Positions 8,604 to 18,513 of a stretch of 64,000 nucleotides of DNA are shown in pieces; the stretch's first letter is position 1, and each line of letters begins with the position of its first letter. The stretch covers positions 248,001-312,000 of the forward strand of contig NZ_CP110644.1 of the NCBI RefSeq assembly GCF_026153515.1, given 5' to 3'. The position numbers and the translations under genes were made by a program. The stretch comes from Pseudomonas sp. KU26590. GTDB taxonomy: Bacteria; Pseudomonadota; Gammaproteobacteria; Pseudomonadales; Pseudomonadaceae. The notes under the pieces were generated by a model, which had not been told where the DNA came from, made no database searches, and saw nothing but the letters and a program-made list of their open reading frames with translations.

Positions 8604-10274
8604 TTAAATCCCCTGCAATCCCTTTCTCTGCACCTGATCCATCGCCAGATAATTCATCAGCTCCGGCAGCGCCAGCGGGTGGCTGATGAGAAAGCCCTGA
8701 GCCTGATCGCAGTTGAAGCTGCGCAGCAAAGCCAGTTGCTCGGGGGTTTCGACGCCTTCGGCCACCACTTCGAGGCTGAGGTTGTGGGCCAGGTTGATCA
8801 TCGCGTGGACCAGCTTGCGGTTTTCCTCGCGCTGCTCCATTTCACCGACAAAGCTCTTGTCGATCTTCAGCAGCGTGATGGGCAGGCTGTTGAGGTGCAC
8901 GAAAGATGAAAAACCGGTGCCGAAATCATCCAGCGAGAAGCGCACACCCAGCCGGCCCAGGGCGTCCATGGTCTGCTTGACCAGATCACTGCGGCGCATG
9001 ACGGCTGTTTCGGTCAGTTCAAATTCCAGCCACTGCGCGTCAATGCCGCGATCGGCGATCAAGCGGCTGAGCGTTGCGAGCAACTGGTTGTCCTGGAATT
9101 GACGGAATGAAAGGTTGATCGCCATGTGCAGCGGTGGCACGCCTTTCTCGCGCAGCGTCTGCATGTCACGAAGGGCCCGGGCAATAACCCAATAACCCAG
9201 CGGCACGATCAGCCCGCTTTGCTCGGCCAGCGGCACGAACTCACTCGGCGGCAACAGCCCGCGCTCGGCGTGACGCCAGCGCACCAGTGCTTCCAGCCCC
9301 AGAATGTGCCCGGTGTTCAGACACAGGCGCGGCTGGTAATGCAGCTCAAACTCGTCGCGACGCAAGGCCCTGCGCAATTCACTTTCCAGGTCGGCGAGGC
9401 TGCGGGCGTTGCGGTTGATGCGTTCGTTGAAGACGTGAAAGGTACAGCCATGGGTGCCCTTGGCCTGTTGCATGGCGATGTGTGCATGCCACATCAACGG
9501 ATCGGCGCCGCCGTTGAGGCGCGCATAGGCGATGCCCAGACTGCACCCGATCAACAGGCTTTCACCATCGATCCAATACGGCTCGGACAAGGCTTCGGTG
9601 ATGCGCTCGGCAATGGACTCTGCGCGTTCAGGGGCGCGTCGAGTGTCGATCAGCAGGGCGAATTCATCGCTGCCCAATCGCGCCAGTTGATCGCACGCCT
9701 CCAGTTGACCTCTCAGCCGGGCGACCACTTGCAGAATCAGTCGATCGCCCGCCTGATGACCCAGCGCGTCGTTGGCGCGCCGGAAGTTGTCCAGATCCAG
9801 ATGCCCAAGCGCCAGGCCACGACCATCGAACTCGGCCAGCCGGGCGGCCAACAGCGTCTGAAAGCCCTGTCGATTGGCGATGCCGGTGAGAGGATCCTGC
9901 TCGGCGAGGCGATTGAGCGTGGTTTCCAGCACGCCCCGTTCGCGCACATGACGTAGACAGCGGCGCAAGGCTTGCGGGGTAAGGGCGTCGCGCACCAGCC
10001 AATCGCTGACGCCGACAGGCTCTTCGTCCGGCTCTGTCTCGAAAAGCAATACGGTGGGCCAGCGGCATTGGCCGGCGGCGGGCTGAAGGGCTTCGGTGGT
10101 GAAAAGGATTCCGGGGACGGCGAGGTCTATTTGATCGCCAGCGGCAGCCCAGCTGGGCGCGCAGTCAAGGACGGCGGCGTCTCCGATCGGTGCCAGGCAC
10201 TCGCGCAACGATGCCGGCCATTCGGGCGAGTCCGCCAGAAGCAGCAAACGCAAGGGTTCGACAGGCGTAGACAA
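8604..10274 (-). CDS. GGDEF-EAL cyclic-di-GMP protein with degenerate GGDEF site (ProE-like)
   Basis: About 556 residues if translated from TTG 10274, which has GGGGAG five bases upstream; the frame is open back to ATG 10331. The first 120 residues resemble a response-regulator-like fold without a clear phosphorylation site. A GGDEF domain follows (about 125-290) with GSDEF in place of GGDEF. Then comes an EAL domain (about 300-550) with intact LEALVRW, NLSFRQF and DDFGTGFSS. The EAL motifs predict c-di-GMP phosphodiesterase activity, while the altered GGDEF may be inactive or regulatory. The place between a MATE exporter and rep matches PA5295 (ProE) of P. aeruginosa. Confidence 0.85.
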   Translation of the reverse strand: MSTPVEPLRLLLLADSPEWPASLRECLAPIGDAAVLDCAPSWAAAGDQIDLAVPGILFTTEALQPAAGQCRWPTVLLFETEPDEEPVGVSDWLVRDALTPQALRRCLRHVRERGVLETTLNRLAEQDPLTGIANRQGFQTLLAARLAEFDGRGLALGHLDLDNFRRANDALGHQAGDRLILQVVARLRGQLEACDQLARLGSDEFALLIDTRRAPERAESIAERITEALSEPYWIDGESLLIGCSLGIAYARLNGGADPLMWHAHIAMQQAKGTHGCTFHVFNERINRNARSLADLESELRRALRRDEFELHYQPRLCLNTGHILGLEALVRWRHAERGLLPPSEFVPLAEQSGLIVPLGYWVIARALRDMQTLREKGVPPLHMAINLSFRQFQDNQLLATLSRLIADRGIDAQWLEFELTETAVMRRSDLVKQTMDALGRLGVRFSLDDFGTGFSSFVHLNSLPITLLKIDKSFVGEMEQREENRKLVHAMINLAHNLSLEVVAEGVETPEQLALLRSFNCDQAQGFLISHPLALPELMNYLAMDQVQRKGLQGI

Positions 10275-10475
10275 GCTAACTCCCCACACAAACGTAAAGA
10301 CCTTGGCGCACCCCCGAATGAGGGTGGTCAAACGCGAGAATCATCCGCAATACGCAAATGTAACAAAACGGCGAAATATAGATAGCGCGGCGAATCACAG
10401 TGTCGGACGGTGGCTGCACAATCCGCTGACCCTGTTAAAATGCCCGCCCTTTTCCAGGCGACCCCATTTTTCCCC

Positions 10476-12485
10476 ATGTCCCGACTCAATCCCCGGCAAC
10501 AGGAAGCCGTGAACTACGTCGGCGGCCCTCTTTTGGTGCTCGCTGGCGCTGGCTCCGGCAAGACCAGCGTGATCACACGCAAGATTGCCCACCTCATCCA
10601 GAACTGCGGCATCCGTGCCCAGTACATCGTCGCCATGACCTTTACCAACAAGGCGGCGCGGGAGATGAAAGAGCGCGTCGGGACGCTTCTGCGCAGCGGC
10701 GAAGGGCGGGGCCTGACCGTTTCGACGTTCCACAACCTGGGCCTGAACATCATCCGCAAGGAACACACCCGGTTGGGCTACAAGCCCGGTTTCTCGATCT
10801 TCGACGAGACCGACGTCAAAGCGCTGATGACGGACATCATGCAGAAGGAATACTCGGGCGACGACGGCGTCGACGAGATCAAGAACATGATCGGCGCCTG
10901 GAAAAACGAACTGATTCTGCCGCCCGAGGCCCTCGCCAATTCGCGCAATCCCAAGGAGCAGACCGCCGCCATCGTCTACAGCCACTACCAGCGCACGCTG
11001 AAGGCGTACAACGCGGTGGATTTCGACGACTTGATTCTGCTGCCGGTGAAGCTGTTCGAGGAGCACGCCGACATTCTTGAAAAGTGGCAGCACAAGGTGC
11101 GCTACCTGCTCGTCGACGAATACCAGGACACCAACGCCAGCCAGTACCTGCTGGTGAAGATGCTCATCGGCACGCGCTGCCAGTTCACGGTCGTGGGCGA
11201 CGACGACCAGTCGATCTACGCCTGGCGCGGCGCGCGACCTGAAAACCTGATGCTGCTCAAGGACGACTACCCGTCGTTGAAAGTGGTGATGCTGGAGCAG
11301 AACTACCGCTCCACCAGCCGCATCTTGCGCTGCGCCAACGTGCTGATCGCCAACAACCCCCATGCGTTCGAAAAACAGCTGTGGAGCGAGATGGGCCACG
11401 GTGACGAAATCCGTGTGATTCGCTGCAAGAACGAGGACGCCGAAGCTGAGCGCGTCGCTATCGAAATCCTCAGCCTGCACCTGCGCACCGACCGGCCGTA
11501 CAGCGATTTTGCGATCCTCTATCGCGGTAACTATCAGGCCAAACTGATCGAGCTGAAGCTGCAGCACCACCAGATTCCGTATCGTTTGTCCGGGGGCAAC
11601 AGCTTCTTCGGACGCCAGGAAGTGAAAGACCTGATGGCCTACTTCCGCCTGCTGGTGAACCCGGATGACGACAACGCTTTCCTGCGCGTGATCAACGTCC
11701 CGCGCCGGGAAATCGGCTCGACCACCCTTGAAAAGCTGGGCAACTACTCGACCGAGCGCAAGGTGTCGATGTACGCCGCGACCGACGAGATCGGCCTGGG
11801 CGAGCATCTGGATGCCCGCTTCACCGACCGCCTCAGACGCTTCAAGCACTGGATGGACGGCGTGCGCCAGCAATGCGCGACGCAGGACCCGATTGCCGCT
11901 TTGCGCAGCATGGTCATGGACATCGATTACGAAAACTGGATTCGTCAGAACAGCTCCAGCGACAAGGCCGCCGACTACCGCATGGGCAACGTGTGGTTCC
12001 TGATCGAGGCGTTGAAAAACACGCTGGAAAAGGATGAAGAAGGCGGCATGACTATCGAGGAGGCCATCGGCAAGCTGGTCCTGCGCGACATGCTCGAACG
12101 TCAGCAGGAAGAGGAAGACGGCGCCGAAGGCGTGCAGATGATGACGCTGCACGCCTCCAAGGGCCTGGAGTTTCCGTACGTGTTCATCATGGGCATGGAA
12201 GAGGAAATCCTCCCGCACCGCTCCAGCATTGAGGCCGACACCATCGAAGAAGAACGCCGCCTGGCCTACGTGGGCATTACCCGCGCGCGGCAGACGCTGG
12301 CGTTCACCTTTGCGGCCAAACGCAAACAGTACGGCGAAATCATCGATTGCCTGCCAAGCCGGTTCCTCGACGAACTGCCGCCGGACGATCTTGCCTGGGA
12401 AGGCAACGATGACACGCCCGTTGAAGTCAAAGCCGTACGCGGCAATACAGCCCTGGCGGACATACGCGCCATGCTGAAAAGATAA
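10476..12485 (+). CDS. rep: ATP-dependent DNA helicase Rep
   Basis: The 669-residue superfamily 1A helicase has the usual Rep length. Motif I AGAGSGKTS is at about residues 24-32, motif II DEYQDTNASQY near 215, the motif III region GDDDQSIYAWRGA near 240, and the late motifs around TLHASKGLEFPYVF (about 555). Rep unwinds DNA 3'-5', travels with the replisome and clears bound proteins ahead of forks. I start at ATG 10476 (MSRLNPRQQEAV), the normal family start, and not at the upstream in-frame codon 10410. xpt follows 39 bases downstream on the same strand. Confidence 0.95.
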   Translation: MSRLNPRQQEAVNYVGGPLLVLAGAGSGKTSVITRKIAHLIQNCGIRAQYIVAMTFTNKAAREMKERVGTLLRSGEGRGLTVSTFHNLGLNIIRKEHTRLGYKPGFSIFDETDVKALMTDIMQKEYSGDDGVDEIKNMIGAWKNELILPPEALANSRNPKEQTAAIVYSHYQRTLKAYNAVDFDDLILLPVKLFEEHADILEKWQHKVRYLLVDEYQDTNASQYLLVKMLIGTRCQFTVVGDDDQSIYAWRGARPENLMLLKDDYPSLKVVMLEQNYRSTSRILRCANVLIANNPHAFEKQLWSEMGHGDEIRVIRCKNEDAEAERVAIEILSLHLRTDRPYSDFAILYRGNYQAKLIELKLQHHQIPYRLSGGNSFFGRQEVKDLMAYFRLLVNPDDDNAFLRVINVPRREIGSTTLEKLGNYSTERKVSMYAATDEIGLGEHLDARFTDRLRRFKHWMDGVRQQCATQDPIAALRSMVMDIDYENWIRQNSSSDKAADYRMGNVWFLIEALKNTLEKDEEGGMTIEEAIGKLVLRDMLERQQEEEDGAEGVQMMTLHASKGLEFPYVFIMGMEEEILPHRSSIEADTIEEERRLAYVGITRARQTLAFTFAAKRKQYGEIIDCLPSRFLDELPPDDLAWEGNDDTPVEVKAVRGNTALADIRAMLKR

Positions 12486-13094
<609 letters not shown>

Positions 13095-13129
13095 TACCCA
13101 ACGCCTGCATTTGGTACGCCGCACTTCCT

Positions 13130-13151
13130 GTAGGAGCGCGCTTGCCCGCGA
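13130..13151. repeat. Single REP unit (class GTAGGAGCGCGCTTGCCCGC)
   Basis: One copy of GTAGGAGCGCGCTTGCCCGC plus GA lies in the 131-base gap between xpt and the MBL hydrolase. The same unit occurs at 19620 and 48942 as inverted pairs. No partner copy is seen here. Confidence 0.75.
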
Positions 13152-13225
13152 AGACGCCGTAACCGTCGACCTCCGCATCACAGACACACCGCAGCATTCC
13201 TGTACCGGCAACAAAGGAGAGCACC

Positions 13226-14110
13226 ATGATCATTGGCGAAAAACTGAGCGTAGAGGCGTTCTTCGACCCGCAGACCTCGACCATCAGTTACCTGGTCACT
13301 GACCTCTCCACGCTTCAGGCTGCGCTGATCGACAGCGTGCTGGATTACGACCCGAAATCCGGGCGCACCAGCACGCAGTCTGCGGACAAGCTGGTCGACA
13401 GGGTCCGCGAGCTGGGCGTGTCGGTGCAGTGGATTCTGGAAACCCACGTCCACGCCGATCACGTCTCGGCGGCGGCCTACCTGAAAGAACAGCTCGGCGG
13501 CACCGTCGCCATTGGCAGCCACATTACCCGCGTGCAGAAAGTCTTCGGCACGCTGTTTAACGCCAAAGGCGACTTCGCCCGTGACGGCAGCCAGTTCGAC
13601 CGGCTGCTGGAAGACGACGCGCATTTTCAGATTGGCACCCTGCAGGCCCGCGCGATGCACACCCCCGGCCATACGCCGGCGTGCATGACGTATGTGATCA
13701 AAGCGGGCGACGAAGCCGTCGCGTTTGTCGGCGATACGCTGTTCATGCCCGACTACGGCACAGCGCGTTGCGACTTCCCTGGTGCCGATGCGCGCACGCT
13801 GTATCGCTCGGTCGGCCGGATTCTCAGCCTGCCGCCGCAGACACGCCTGTTCATGTGCCACGACTACCTGCCCAACGGCCGTGAGCTGATGTTCATGACC
13901 ACCGTCGCCGAGCAACGCGCCAGCAACATCCACGTGCGCGAAGGCATCGACGAGGACGCGTTTGTCGAAATGCGCGAGAAGCGCGATGCCACCCTCGACA
14001 TGCCCATGCTGATACTGCCTTCGGTGCAGATCAACATGCGCGGCGGCAATCTGCCGGAAGCAGAAGACAACGGCGTGCGCTACCTGAAGGTTCCGATCAA
14101 TGCGCTGTAA
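13226..14110 (+). CDS. MBL-fold hydrolase, persulfide dioxygenase/Blh-like
   Basis: The 294-residue metallo-beta-lactamase fold protein carries the metal motif THVHADH (about residues 72-78), a later HTPGHTPAC (about 147-155) and GDTLFMPDYGTARCDFPG (about 170-187). The last is shared with ETHE1-type persulfide dioxygenases and the Blh protein of the Xylella/Agrobacterium bigR operon. Such enzymes oxidise glutathione persulfide to sulfite. The downstream TauE/SafE exporter supports a role in sulfide detoxification with sulfite export. A strong AAAGGAG ribosome site precedes ATG 13226. No BigR-type repressor or rhodanese gene is adjacent. Confidence 0.85.
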   Translation: MIIGEKLSVEAFFDPQTSTISYLVTDLSTLQAALIDSVLDYDPKSGRTSTQSADKLVDRVRELGVSVQWILETHVHADHVSAAAYLKEQLGGTVAIGSHITRVQKVFGTLFNAKGDFARDGSQFDRLLEDDAHFQIGTLQARAMHTPGHTPACMTYVIKAGDEAVAFVGDTLFMPDYGTARCDFPGADARTLYRSVGRILSLPPQTRLFMCHDYLPNGRELMFMTTVAEQRASNIHVREGIDEDAFVEMREKRDATLDMPMLILPSVQINMRGGNLPEAEDNGVRYLKVPINAL

Positions 14111-14192
14111 ATCCCGCCGAGCGCGCCGATCCAGCGCGCTCACATACTGAACAGCCACCTCCGGACAGACCCACGGGACTTGCTCACTTAAC

Positions 14193-15008
14193 ATGAATGA
14201 ACACGAACTGATCGGAGCCGGCCTCGGTACGATCATTGGAGCTGTATTGGCGTTGACAGGCGCGGGTGGCGGCATTCTTGCGGTGCCGTTGCTGGTATTC
14301 GGGCTGGGCCTGACGATGATCGAAGCTGCGCCGGTGGGTCTTCTGGCCGTAGGGCTGGCTTCGGCGGTCGGCGCAGCGCTTGGGTTGCGTCAAGGCATCG
14401 TCCGTTACCGCGCGGCCATTTTCATCGCGATCATAGGCATTGCGCTGTCGCCGGTAGGGTTGTGGCTGGCGCACCAACTGCCCAATACGCCGCTGGCGTT
14501 GGGGTTTGCGGTGATCCTGTTTTATGTGTGCGGGCGGATCTACCGCAAAGCCGCTCACGAACTGCGCCATGGCAAGCCGCCAGAGCGGGGCGCGTTCAGG
14601 CCCTGCGTGGTCAATCCGCTGGTGGGTCGCCTGCGTTGGACGCTGCCATGCGCCCGCTCACTGGCGGCAACCGGCGCATTGGCCGGGCTGTTATCGGGTT
14701 TACTCGGTGTGGGTGGCGGCTTTGTCATCGTGCCGGCATTGACCCGGTACACCGACCTCGAGATGAAGAGCATCGTCGCCACGTCGCTGGCGGTGATCGC
14801 ACTGGTCTCGACCGGCAGCGTGATCACCGCCAGCGTCAGCGGCGCGATGCACTGGACGGTGGGTCTGCCATTCGCCGCCGGGGCCGTCGCCGGACTGATG
14901 GCCGGCAGGCAGGTCAGCCGTTACCTGGCCGGCCCGAGATTGCAGCAGTTGTTTGCGGTCAGTGGCTTCTTTGCCGCCGTGCTGCTGGTGATCAAAACCC
15001 TCGGTTGA
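14193..15008 (+). CDS. TauE/SafE-family sulfite/sulfonate exporter (TSUP)
   Basis: The 271-residue membrane protein has about eight hydrophobic segments in two halves. Each half begins with the glycine-rich family motif: GLGTIIGAVLALTGAGGGILAVP-like near residue 10, and GLLSGLLGVGGGFVIVP near residue 165. TSUP proteins move sulfite, sulfonates or related anions across the inner membrane. It lies 82 bases after the MBL hydrolase on the same strand and probably shares its transcript, which would link sulfite production to export. Confidence 0.85.
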   Translation: MNEHELIGAGLGTIIGAVLALTGAGGGILAVPLLVFGLGLTMIEAAPVGLLAVGLASAVGAALGLRQGIVRYRAAIFIAIIGIALSPVGLWLAHQLPNTPLALGFAVILFYVCGRIYRKAAHELRHGKPPERGAFRPCVVNPLVGRLRWTLPCARSLAATGALAGLLSGLLGVGGGFVIVPALTRYTDLEMKSIVATSLAVIALVSTGSVITASVSGAMHWTVGLPFAAGAVAGLMAGRQVSRYLAGPRLQQLFAVSGFFAAVLLVIKTLG

Positions 15009-15070
15009 GTGGGTGCAGTTCGTGAAGGCGGTGGGTCTAGGACATCCATGTCGGCTGACCCACTGGGTTC

Positions 15071-15364
15071 GTCCGGATGCGGCCCAGACCAAGCGCGCTC
15101 CTACAGGTTCGCGGCGTGCCAAACATCTGGGTTGGACACAAATCCCAGTGTAGGAGCGTGGCTTGTCCCGCGATCGGCCGGGAAACGGTCGTGGAATCTG
15201 TGCACGCGGTGGATCAGGAAAAAATCGGTGGCAGGCCTGCTGCCGCTGCGCGCCAGATCGCGGGACAAGCCACGCTCCTACCGATTATTTGCATACGCCG
15301 GACGTGCTGCGACTGACATAGATCGGGGTAGGAGCGCGCTTGGTCTGGGCCGCATCCGGACGAA
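15071..15364. repeat. Nested inverted repeats, outer REP-like pair
   Basis: The outer arms are 15071-15104 and about 15328-15361. Each holds the same 34-base element in opposite orientation (GTCCGGATGCGGCCCAGACC then AAGCGCGCTCCTAC, and its complement). Flanking bases such as GCGGTGGGTCT are also shared. Inside lies a second inverted REP pair of another class (15150-15281). The structure fills the 456-base gap (15009-15464) between the convergent TauE/SafE and acetyl-CoA hydrolase genes. No gene is seen in that gap. Confidence 0.8.
15150..15281. repeat. Inner REP inverted pair (class GTAGGAGCGTGGCTTGTCCC)
   Basis: The same class as at 8452-8583. The two REP units face each other across about 75 bases, and the pair is nested inside the outer inverted pair at 15071-15364. 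Confidence 0.82.
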
Positions 15365-15464
15365 CGCGGTGGGTCTGTGACATCGATGTTGGCTGACACA
15401 CCGCAATCGCGAGCAAGGTGGAGCGCCACCCCGGTCACTCCTACATTCCCATGAAACATCGGCC

Positions 15465-17387
15465 CTAGGCAGTTGCCTGCAATCCCGCCAATACCAGCCG
15501 CTGATACAGCTCGTCGCGCAGTCCCTGCGGATGATCAAGGCCCATGCGCTGCAAGTGCTCCGGATACGCGCTCGCGTCAGGCGCTTCCAGCGTGGCTTTA
15601 CCCAGCTCGATGATTTCCGTGAGTTTGAATTTGCTCTTCAACCAGTTCAGCGCGCGCAATAAATCGCGCTCTTCAGCGGTGAAATCGCTGCCCAGTGGGT
15701 ACTCGATGAACAGGGACGGGAACTGGTCGCGGATGTCCTTCAACCGCTCGGGCGTGTTCTGGCTGAACAGCGGATCGAGGCGGAAATCCTTGGGCAGCTT
15801 GCCGGCCTTTAGCGCTTGATCCATCAGGCCCGGCTGGAAGCGTGAATCGCTGATGTTGAGCAGCGCCTCGATCACTGCGGAATCGGTCTTGCCGCGCAGA
15901 TCAGCGATACCGTATTCGGTGACGACGATGTCGCGCAGGTGCCTGGGGATCGTCGCGTGCGCATAGTCCCAGACGATGTTGGAACTGACCTCCCCGCCCG
16001 ACTCACGCCAGCTGCGCAGGATCAGCACTGAACGCGCGCCTTCGAGCGCATGGCCCTGAGCGACGAAGTTGTACTGCCCGCCAACACCGCTGACCACCCG
16101 GCCATCGGCCAACTGATCGGAGATCGCTGCGCCCATCAAGGTGACGGTGAAACAACTGTTGATGAATCGCGCATCCCGCCGTTGCAGGCGCTTGAGCGTC
16201 TCGTTGCCGTAGAGCTCGTTGATGTAGCTGATGGCGGTCATGTTGATCTGCGCGATCTGCGCCGGCGTGAATTCCCGCAATCGCTCATAGAAGCTGCGTG
16301 GCCCAAGAAAGAAGCCGCCGTGAATCAGCACGCCGTCGCCGTGGACCGACTCGTCGAGCACCCCGGCGTTGGCCATTTCCTGCAGCTCGATGTTGGCATA
16401 CACCTTGCGGCGGATGATCCCCGCATCCAGCAGCACCAGCAGGCCGTTGACCAGCATTTCGCTGCAGCCATAAAGCCCGGTGGCAAAGGGCATTACCCCG
16501 CCTTGCGCCTCAATCAGCGGCTTCCAGGTAGAGATACCGTCTAGCTCGGCCAGGCACGCGCGGTAGGTTTCGTTATCGGCCTGGCGCGCAAGCAAGGCGG
16601 CGGTGAGGGCGTCGCCCATCGAACCAATGCCGATCTGCAACGTGCCGCCGTCGCGCACCAGCGTGCTCGCGTACAGGCCAATGAAGTGATCCTGAACACC
16701 GACCGGCATGTTTGGCGTCGAGAACAGCGTGCTGCGCTCTTCGTGCTCAATCAGCAGGTCGAAGGTGTCGGCGCTGACTTCGGCATCACCCTGCATGTAC
16801 GGCAGATCCGAGTGGACATGGCCAAGCATCAGAATGCGCTCGCCTGCCGCGCGGCGTTTTTCCACCAGGGGCAGCAGGTCGAGGGTGATGTCCGGGTTGC
16901 AGCTCAGGCTTAGGTGATCGGGCCGTTGCGGGTCGCGGGCGATCAGTTGCGCGATCAGGTTCAGGCCATTGGCGTTGATGTCCCGCGCAGCGTGGCTGTA
17001 GTTGCTGCTGACGTAATCCTGCTGCGCTTCGACGCTGCCGAGCAGGCTGCCGGGCTGCATGAAGAACTGCTGGACGTGAATATTGGGCGGAAGGTCGTCC
17101 CGGCGCAGATCGGAGAGGAAATCCAGTTCCGGGTAATCGTCGAAGACGCGCTCCAGAAACGGCTCCAGAAACCGACCCTGCAAACCGTCGCCGCCATCGG
17201 GCCGCCCGAGGCACAGCGCGGTGTAGATGGTCAGATGCCGATCGGGCAGCGACTTGATTCGGGCATACAACGCGTTGGCGAAACGATTGGGCTTGCCCAA
17301 CCCCAGCGGCATACCCATATGAACATGCGCCGGCAACTCGGCCAGCACGTGATCGACAGCTTGCTCGATCGAGCAGGAATACGGCAT
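15465..17387 (-). CDS. Acetyl-CoA hydrolase/transferase family protein
   Basis: The 640-residue protein belongs to the class I CoA-transferase (Cat1/Ach1) group. It has the long N-terminal half beginning around a GMPLGLGKPNRFANAL segment and the C-terminal signature GVGGQYNFVAQG (about residue 455), followed by DIVVTEYGIADLRGKTD. Members hydrolyse acyl-CoA or move CoA between organic acids. At 640 residues it is longer than the usual 500 or so of Cat1 enzymes, and its exact acyl-CoA is not evident. It is on the same strand as the DUF2845 and dad genes upstream, but a 100-base gap suggests its own promoter. Confidence 0.85.
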   Translation of the reverse strand: MPYSCSIEQAVDHVLAELPAHVHMGMPLGLGKPNRFANALYARIKSLPDRHLTIYTALCLGRPDGGDGLQGRFLEPFLERVFDDYPELDFLSDLRRDDLPPNIHVQQFFMQPGSLLGSVEAQQDYVSSNYSHAARDINANGLNLIAQLIARDPQRPDHLSLSCNPDITLDLLPLVEKRRAAGERILMLGHVHSDLPYMQGDAEVSADTFDLLIEHEERSTLFSTPNMPVGVQDHFIGLYASTLVRDGGTLQIGIGSMGDALTAALLARQADNETYRACLAELDGISTWKPLIEAQGGVMPFATGLYGCSEMLVNGLLVLLDAGIIRRKVYANIELQEMANAGVLDESVHGDGVLIHGGFFLGPRSFYERLREFTPAQIAQINMTAISYINELYGNETLKRLQRRDARFINSCFTVTLMGAAISDQLADGRVVSGVGGQYNFVAQGHALEGARSVLILRSWRESGGEVSSNIVWDYAHATIPRHLRDIVVTEYGIADLRGKTDSAVIEALLNISDSRFQPGLMDQALKAGKLPKDFRLDPLFSQNTPERLKDIRDQFPSLFIEYPLGSDFTAEERDLLRALNWLKSKFKLTEIIELGKATLEAPDASAYPEHLQRMGLDHPQGLRDELYQRLVLAGLQATA

Positions 17388-17493
17388 CCGGCCTCTCCTG
17401 ATTTTGTTATTTGATAGCGGTTGGACCGGGCCTTCCGGGAATTTGCTGCATTACGCCGCTTGCGCCCTCAAAAAACGACTGCCAGTCGCCGAC

Positions 17494-17796
17494 TCAATCC
17501 CGCTTAGTCTCGATTTCTACCAGCTTGTCCTCGACAAACCGCAGGTGTTGTTTTGCGCCGTTGCGGGGGCCGTATATCCACAAACTGACCTTCGCAGTGC
17601 CAAGTTTGGGAACGCCGTTGCTCCTGAGCGCAGGCATTTGATCAACACTGCTGTCAGGCGCGCCGCACTTCTGGCGGACCACATCGGCGGTGTCGCCCAG
17701 ACTGATAAGCGCCGTGCCGCAGCGCATGGTGGCGTCAGCAGTATCGGCGAAGAGCAATCCGGCCAGCCCGAGGAAGATCAGTTTTCGCTTAATCAT
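17494..17796 (-). CDS. Secreted DUF2845-type protein
   Basis: The 100-residue protein begins with a signal peptide (MIKRKLIFLGLAGLLFADTADA, cleavage near residue 23). The mature part contains MRCG and QKCGAP, two conserved cysteines that could form a disulfide, followed by a short beta-rich region. This matches the small periplasmic DUF2845 family common in Pseudomonas, whose function is unknown. It begins 8 bases after the stop of the XRE-cupin regulator, so the two may be co-transcribed. Confidence 0.75.
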   Translation of the reverse strand: MIKRKLIFLGLAGLLFADTADATMRCGTALISLGDTADVVRQKCGAPDSSVDQMPALRSNGVPKLGTAKVSLWIYGPRNGAKQHLRFVEDKLVEIETKRD

Positions 17797-17804
17797 ATCG
17801 CTGA

Positions 17805-18353
17805 TCAGAAATTCGCCGGCGTGGCAGCGCTGATGAGCCGCGCAGGAACGTCGTAGGGGTTGCGAAAGCGATGCGGTCGGGAGCTCTCGAAGTAGTAACT
17901 GTCGCCCTCTTCCAGCACGTAGGTATCAAGACCGACCACTAGTTCAAGACGGCCCTCGACTAGAATTCCGGTCTCCTCGCCCTCGTGCACGAGCATCTCG
18001 ACGCCGGTGTCGGCACCCGGCGGGTAGACCTCGGAAAGAAACGCAATGGCACGGCTGGGATGGGATTTGCCGACCAGTTTCATGGTCACTGCACCGTCCG
18101 AGATATCGATCAGTTCACTGGCTTTATAGACCACTTGGGTCGGGTTTTCGGGTTCGAGCTCTTCGGAAAAGAACTCCACCATGGACATCGGTATGCCGCC
18201 CAGCACCTTGCGCAAGGAGCTGATCGAGGGGCTCACGCTGTTCTTCTCGATCATGGAGATGGTGCTGTTGGTCACGCCCGCTCGTTTGGCGAGTTCACGC
18301 TGGGACAGACCTTTGAGTTTACGAATGGATTGCAGTCGTTCACCGACGTCCAA
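17805..18353 (-). CDS. XRE-family regulator with C-terminal cupin domain
   Basis: Translated from TTG 18353, nine bases after AGGAGG, it gives 182 residues starting with D-V-G-E-R-L-Q-S-I-R-K. An in-frame ATG at 18377 lies before that ribosome site and is less likely. Residues 5-60 form a lambda-repressor-type helix-turn-helix (LSQRELAKRAGVTNSTISMIE). Residues 105-180 form a cupin with EVYPPGADTG and HEGEETGILVEGRLEL. Regulators of this PuuR-like type sense small molecules, often amines or amino acids. It lies downstream of dadX, the position of PA5301 in P. aeruginosa. Target genes are not evident. Confidence 0.87.
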   Translation of the reverse strand: MDVGERLQSIRKLKGLSQRELAKRAGVTNSTISMIEKNSVSPSISSLRKVLGGIPMSMVEFFSEELEPENPTQVVYKASELIDISDGAVTMKLVGKSHPSRAIAFLSEVYPPGADTGVEMLVHEGEETGILVEGRLELVVGLDTYVLEEGDSYYFESSRPHRFRNPYDVPARLISAATPANF

Positions 18354-18513
18354 TGCGGAAGTCCTCCTGATGATCAAGTTGGGTCAAGTGGCCGTCATCA
18401 TGGCAACAGCGTTCAGTATTTACAACACTTGAGCCCATGGCCGAATCAGCAAAGGGACTGGCGGCCATCACGGGCCGCGAAGGGGTGATTTGCAGGGGAT
18501 AGGCGAGTGGCCT

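Noticed and set aside
10395..12218. A 607-codon open frame on the minus strand opposite rep.
   Set aside because: Rep motifs are intact on the plus strand; the antisense product is His/Val/Gln-rich with no known fold.
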